From positions 1 to 16,774 of the forward strand of contig QKYT01001297.1 of the NCBI GenBank assembly GCA_003550305.1: 16,774 nucleotides of DNA. Reading direction: 5' to 3'. The notes below the pieces were generated by a model. The model searched no databases. It was given only the letters and a program-made list of their open reading frames with translations, and was not told the origin of the DNA. Of the stretch, positions 15,528 through 16,774 are shown in pieces. The number at the start of each line of letters is the position of its first letter. Within the stretch, counting starts at the first letter, position 1. The translations under genes were made by a program, and so were the position numbers. Origin of the DNA: Glomus cerebriforme (lineage: Eukaryota > Glomeromycota > Glomeromycetes > Glomerales > Glomeraceae).

Positions 15528-16774
15528 TTAATTATTTAATAATAAATTTAATATTTTTTGAGCTTCTTGGCACCCATTTTCTGCAGCTTTCTTGTACCAA
15601 TTAATTGCATTATCCATATTTTTTTCAGTCCCTTCACCTTGTTCATATAAAGATGCAAGACATTTTTGTGCATTGACATTTCCTCCTTCTGCTGCACTTT
15701 TATAAAAGTCAAATGCTTTTTCTTTATTAATATCAATTTCAGTTCCATAATTGTATAAATGTCCAAGTTTATATTGAGCATTAATAAATCCTTGATCAGC
15801 TGATTTTTTATAAAATTCAAATGCTCTAATTTCGTTTTCACTAATACCTTTACCTAGTTCATAAAATTCACCTAATTTATATAATGCAAACATATTGTCA
15901 TTTTCTGCAGCTTTATGATACCAATAATTAACTTTAGCTAAATCATTATCTATTTCTTCTTCATTTTTGTATAAAGTATTTTCATCTATTCCAGCTGCTT
16001 CATTATATAACTTAAATCCTTTTTCTCTATCAACCTTAGTTCCAATTCCATTTACATAACAATATCCAAGGTAAAATTTTCCTTCTAATTCTCCATTTTC
16101 AGCTGATATTTTATAAAAATTAAATGCTCTAACTAAGTCTTGATCAATACCATTTCCTAATTCATAACTTTCACCTAAATTATATTGTGCATCTATACTG
16201 CCATTGTTTGCTGCTTTTTTAAACCAATGAAAAGCTTTTTTAAAATTCTTTTCAGTTCCAATTCCATTTGAATAATAAAATCCAAGTCTATTTTGAGCAT
16301 TTAAATATTCTTTTTCAGCTAAATCTTTTATTAGTTCAAATGCTTTTTTTTCATCTTTATCAACTCCTTCTCCTAAATGATATAATATGGATAAATTATA
16401 TTGTGCAACATTATTCCCTCTTTCTGTAGCTATTTTATATAATTCAAATGCTTTTGATTTATTAACTTCAATTTCAATCCCCTTATCATAATAATATCCA
16501 AGTTGAAATTGAGCATCTAAATATTCTTCTTTTGCTAGATCTTTTATCAGTTCAAATGCTTTTTTCTCATCTTTTTNAACTCCNTCTCCTAATTCATAAC
16601 ATTTACCTAAATTATATTGTGCATCATTATCTCCTTTTTCTGCAGCTATTTTGTATAATTCAAATGCTTTTGATTTACTAACTTCAGTTCCAATTCCATT
16701 TGAATAATAATATCCAAGTTGAAATTGAGCATCTAAATATTCTTTTTCTGCTAAATCTTTCATTAGTTCAAATG
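15528..16774 (-). CDS. Sel1-repeat protein, 3' part (5' end beyond window)
   Basis: A reading frame of at least 411 residues is open to the right edge and ends with TAA at 15530-15528. It is built of about ten Sel1-like repeats of 36 residues with the pattern AQ-x2-LG-x2-Y-x2-G-x-G-(T/V)-x3-KAF-x2-Y-x2-AAE-x-G. Examples are [16 protein letters not shown] and [19 protein letters not shown], with a short eleventh repeat ending [12 protein letters not shown]. One repeat (around 16010-15900) is interrupted by an acidic insert ([14 protein letters not shown]). Sel1 repeats are alpha-helical hairpins that form superhelical scaffolds for protein-protein contacts, known from ERAD adaptors and fungal signalling proteins. 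In Rhizophagus many such proteins carry an N-terminal kinase or BTB domain, which cannot be seen here. Two N bases (16577, 16584) give unknown residues in the second repeat. There is no signal peptide in the visible part. Confidence 0.92.
   Translation of the reverse strand, partial: FELMKDLAEKEYLDAQFQLGYYYSNGIGTEVSKSKAFELYKIAAEKGDNDAQYNLGKCYELGXGVXKDEKKAFELIKDLAKEEYLDAQFQLGYYYDKGIEIEVNKSKAFELYKIATERGNNVAQYNLSILYHLGEGVDKDEKKAFELIKDLAEKEYLNAQNRLGFYYSNGIGTEKNFKKAFHWFKKAANNGSIDAQYNLGESYELGNGIDQDLVRAFNFYKISAENGELEGKFYLGYCYVNGIGTKVDREKGFKLYNEAAGIDENTLYKNEEEIDNDLAKVNYWYHKAAENDNMFALYKLGEFYELGKGISENEIRAFEFYKKSADQGFINAQYKLGHLYNYGTEIDINKEKAFDFYKSAAEGGNVNAQKCLASLYEQGEGTEKNMDNAINWYKKAAENGCQEAQKILNLLLNN
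16327..16774 (-). repeat. 216-bp higher-order repeat inside the Sel1 gene
   Basis: The marker TTCAAATG recurs at 16335-16342, 16551-16558 and 16767-16774, each exactly 216 bases (72 codons, two Sel1 repeats) apart. The protein repeats the pair [13 protein letters not shown]...FELYKIAAE in the same rhythm. So the gene has grown by duplicating two repeats at a time, and it remains in frame. The copy with the two N bases is one of these units. By comparison with the next copy, N16577 aligns with C and N16584 with T. Confidence 0.85.

Noticed and set aside
15548..15841. 97-codon minus-strand open frame
   Set aside because: Another frame of the Sel1-repeat gene, Lys/Leu-rich by frame shift of the repeat.

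Overview
The window looks like a piece of a very AT-rich, repeat-laden eukaryotic nuclear genome. Three things suggest an arbuscular mycorrhizal fungus (Glomeromycotina, most likely Rhizophagus or a close relative). First, there is a long Sel1-repeat protein of the style that is massively expanded there. Second, there are decayed copies of several protein families that I associate from memory with Rhizophagus gene-family expansions: a PD-(D/E)XK-like, Crinkler-type C-terminal family, a zinc/RING-like CPFPDC family, and a coiled-coil 'ENA-KLK' family. Third, introns are short (about 70-80 nt, GT-AG) and set in A/T-rich DNA. No bacterial operons, CRISPR arrays or tRNAs were seen. The species assignment is inference and was not checked against a database.

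Only two genes read cleanly. One is a 289-codon orphan on the minus strand (6707-7576). The other is the 3' part of a Sel1-repeat gene on the minus strand (15528 to the right edge). Nearly everything else that looks coding is broken. Reading both strands in all frames shows pieces of protein-like sequence that run into each other through frameshifts and stop codons: 663-1330 (-), 2798-2962 (-), about 2963-3990 (-, possible LINE), 4977-5960 (+), 6110-6490 (+), 7786-8198 (+), 8300-9600 (+), 10655-11438 (+), 12315-13170 (-), 13289-13490 (-), 13785-13955 (-) and 14331-14880 (-). The window is therefore best described as a graveyard of multigene-family and transposon copies around two survivors.

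Repeat structure is rich. A 273-bp fold-back element at 1723-1995 is almost entirely one inverted repeat. A 56-bp exact duplication is separated by a single N (2468-2580) and is probably a scaffolding join. Two related pseudogenes share a 3'-flank motif block (5971-6065 and 6498-6583). A 128-130 bp minisatellite lies at 9741-10657. The Sel1 gene carries a 216-bp higher-order duplication.

The most original observation is the minisatellite. Each of its central units consists of a 56-57 nt exon-like block followed by a 71-74 nt block that begins GT and ends AG, the same size as the introns inferred elsewhere in the window. Copies differ from each other mainly at sites that look like CpG decaying to TpG or CpA. 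The intact genes argue that the frameshifts in the neighbours are real decay and not base-calling error. I did not find convincing evidence for a new enzymatic or defence system.
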